Origin: Ophioderma brevispina | Taxonomy: Eukaryota; Echinodermata; Ophiuroidea; Amphilepidida; Ophiodermatidae | Reading direction: 5' to 3' | Length of the DNA: 64,000 nucleotides | Assembly: GCA_023653785.1 (NCBI GenBank) | Contig: JAMKCH010084886.1 | Location: forward strand, 1-64,000 | Shown here: piece after piece, positions 63,260-64,000 of the stretch | How positions within the stretch are numbered: the first letter of the stretch is position 1 | Layout: each line of letters opens with the position of its first letter | Position numbers and translations under genes: made by a program | The notes under the pieces: generated by a model | What the model was told of the DNA's origin: nothing | The model's database searches: none | What the model saw: the letters and a program-made list of their open reading frames with translations, nothing else

Positions 63260-64000
63260 GGTGCCAGAGGGGCAATTGGAGGGGGGGGGAAGGGTGCAGC
63301 TGGTGGACAGCCACCCCCTAATATTTCAAAAATTCAGAAAAAACGGGGTTTTAAGCAATCAAATTGTGTTAAAAGTGTTTTTTTCTTCCTTTTTAAACCC
63401 CCCCCCCCCAGATTTACCCTGACACGTACCTGGGCTGCACCTATATTATATTAATATGTCCATTCTCCCCTGGACTCATCATAAATTATGACATTTGATC
63501 ATGCTTAACAGGGATTTAATATTTGAGGGACCCGCAATGATATACCGTAATATTGCAAGAGTTATAACAATTTTGCATGATCAACAGCAGGTGCAACACT
63601 TGTTATTAGCAAGGGCAATATCTTGGATCACCCCAAAACACCAAATCTTATAATAGCTACAACCTGACCGACTAGTGCCTACATGACATAATTATGTAGG
63701 ATGTTTCACATTCATCTTTGTGTAAAGTACTTGCACCATGTGTGTGGTGTTGCTTTTGTCTGCATAGCCAATTCCACTGTTAACCTTTTGCCTACAAATT
63801 CCAAACTCAGCTGACCAGAGCACTAGCCCAACAAAACCTTAGCGTTTTAAAGGCATTAATACCAGGGAATTTTGAAGAGTGCCCCTAATTTTCAAAATTT
63901 GAAATTTTTGCCGAATATAGTAAATTATATACCTGCGAATGCTAATGCTCAAATGGCGTATTTGTCATAAAAGGCGATTTTTAAATTGAATGGCATATTC
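63260..64000. other. Upstream flank of REXO4, no gene
   Basis: G-homopolymer (63,279-63,288) and C-homopolymer (63,400-63,410) tracts and AT-rich sequence. The REXO4 promoter and 5' UTR are expected in or beyond this flank, but I cannot place a start site. Confidence 0.4.

Overview
This is AT-rich eukaryotic (metazoan) DNA, probably from an aquatic invertebrate. Genes have spliceosomal introns, there is no operon structure, and transposons dominate: RTE- and CR1/Jockey-type LINEs, a BEL/Pao retroelement, a piggyBac remnant, TTAA-, TA- and 8-bp-TSD MITEs, and very large foldback repeats. I cannot name the species.

One host gene is well supported. REXO4 (XPMC2-like RNA exonuclease 4) lies on the minus strand from about 63.0 kb down to 33.55 kb. 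Eight exons join with correct splice signals and matching phases, and together carry all the DEDDh exonuclease motifs. A ninth, first exon is tentative. The intron between the low-complexity N-terminal exons and the catalytic exons is about 20.5 kb (38,352-58,821). It is filled by a dense complex of repeats: a CATTGCATCTCGGACG-type satellite at both edges, a GC-rich unassigned coding-like block, a 3.9-kb inverted-repeat (foldback) structure with tandem CAAGATGGCGGC motifs, a frameshifted piggyBac transposase, a ~115-bp tandem repeat and several palindromes.

Region by region. 1-2.64 kb: RTE-type LINE (+). 4.2-5.15 kb: two TTAA-flanked MITEs in inverted orientation. 5.2-9.5 kb: mostly unassigned, with a possible secreted-protein first exon at 8.09 kb. 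9.5-11.77 kb: CR1-like LINE (+) split by a TA-flanked MITE. 11.77-13.3 kb: a second LINE fragment split by a DR1-bearing repeat, which was itself hit by two MITEs. 18.27-21.7 kb: CR1/Jockey-like LINE (-), split by a DR1 repeat and a TTAA MITE. 21.8-22.3 kb: LINE fragment plus a hammerhead-like motif. 22.9-29.1 kb: three copies of a TTAA MITE and a 1.8-kb tandem duplication carrying a BEL/Pao gag start. 29.1-32.35 kb: BEL/Pao RT, RNase H and integrase remnants. 33.55-63.0 kb: REXO4. 59.3-62.5 kb: more DR1-bearing repeats in REXO4 introns.

The most unusual observations are the foldback complex in the REXO4 intron, a repeat family that spreads perfect TGACCT-T-TGACCT (DR1 nuclear-receptor) sites, and the contrast between the clean first copy and the indel-riddled second copy of the BEL duplication. 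That contrast may reflect local sequence quality rather than biology.
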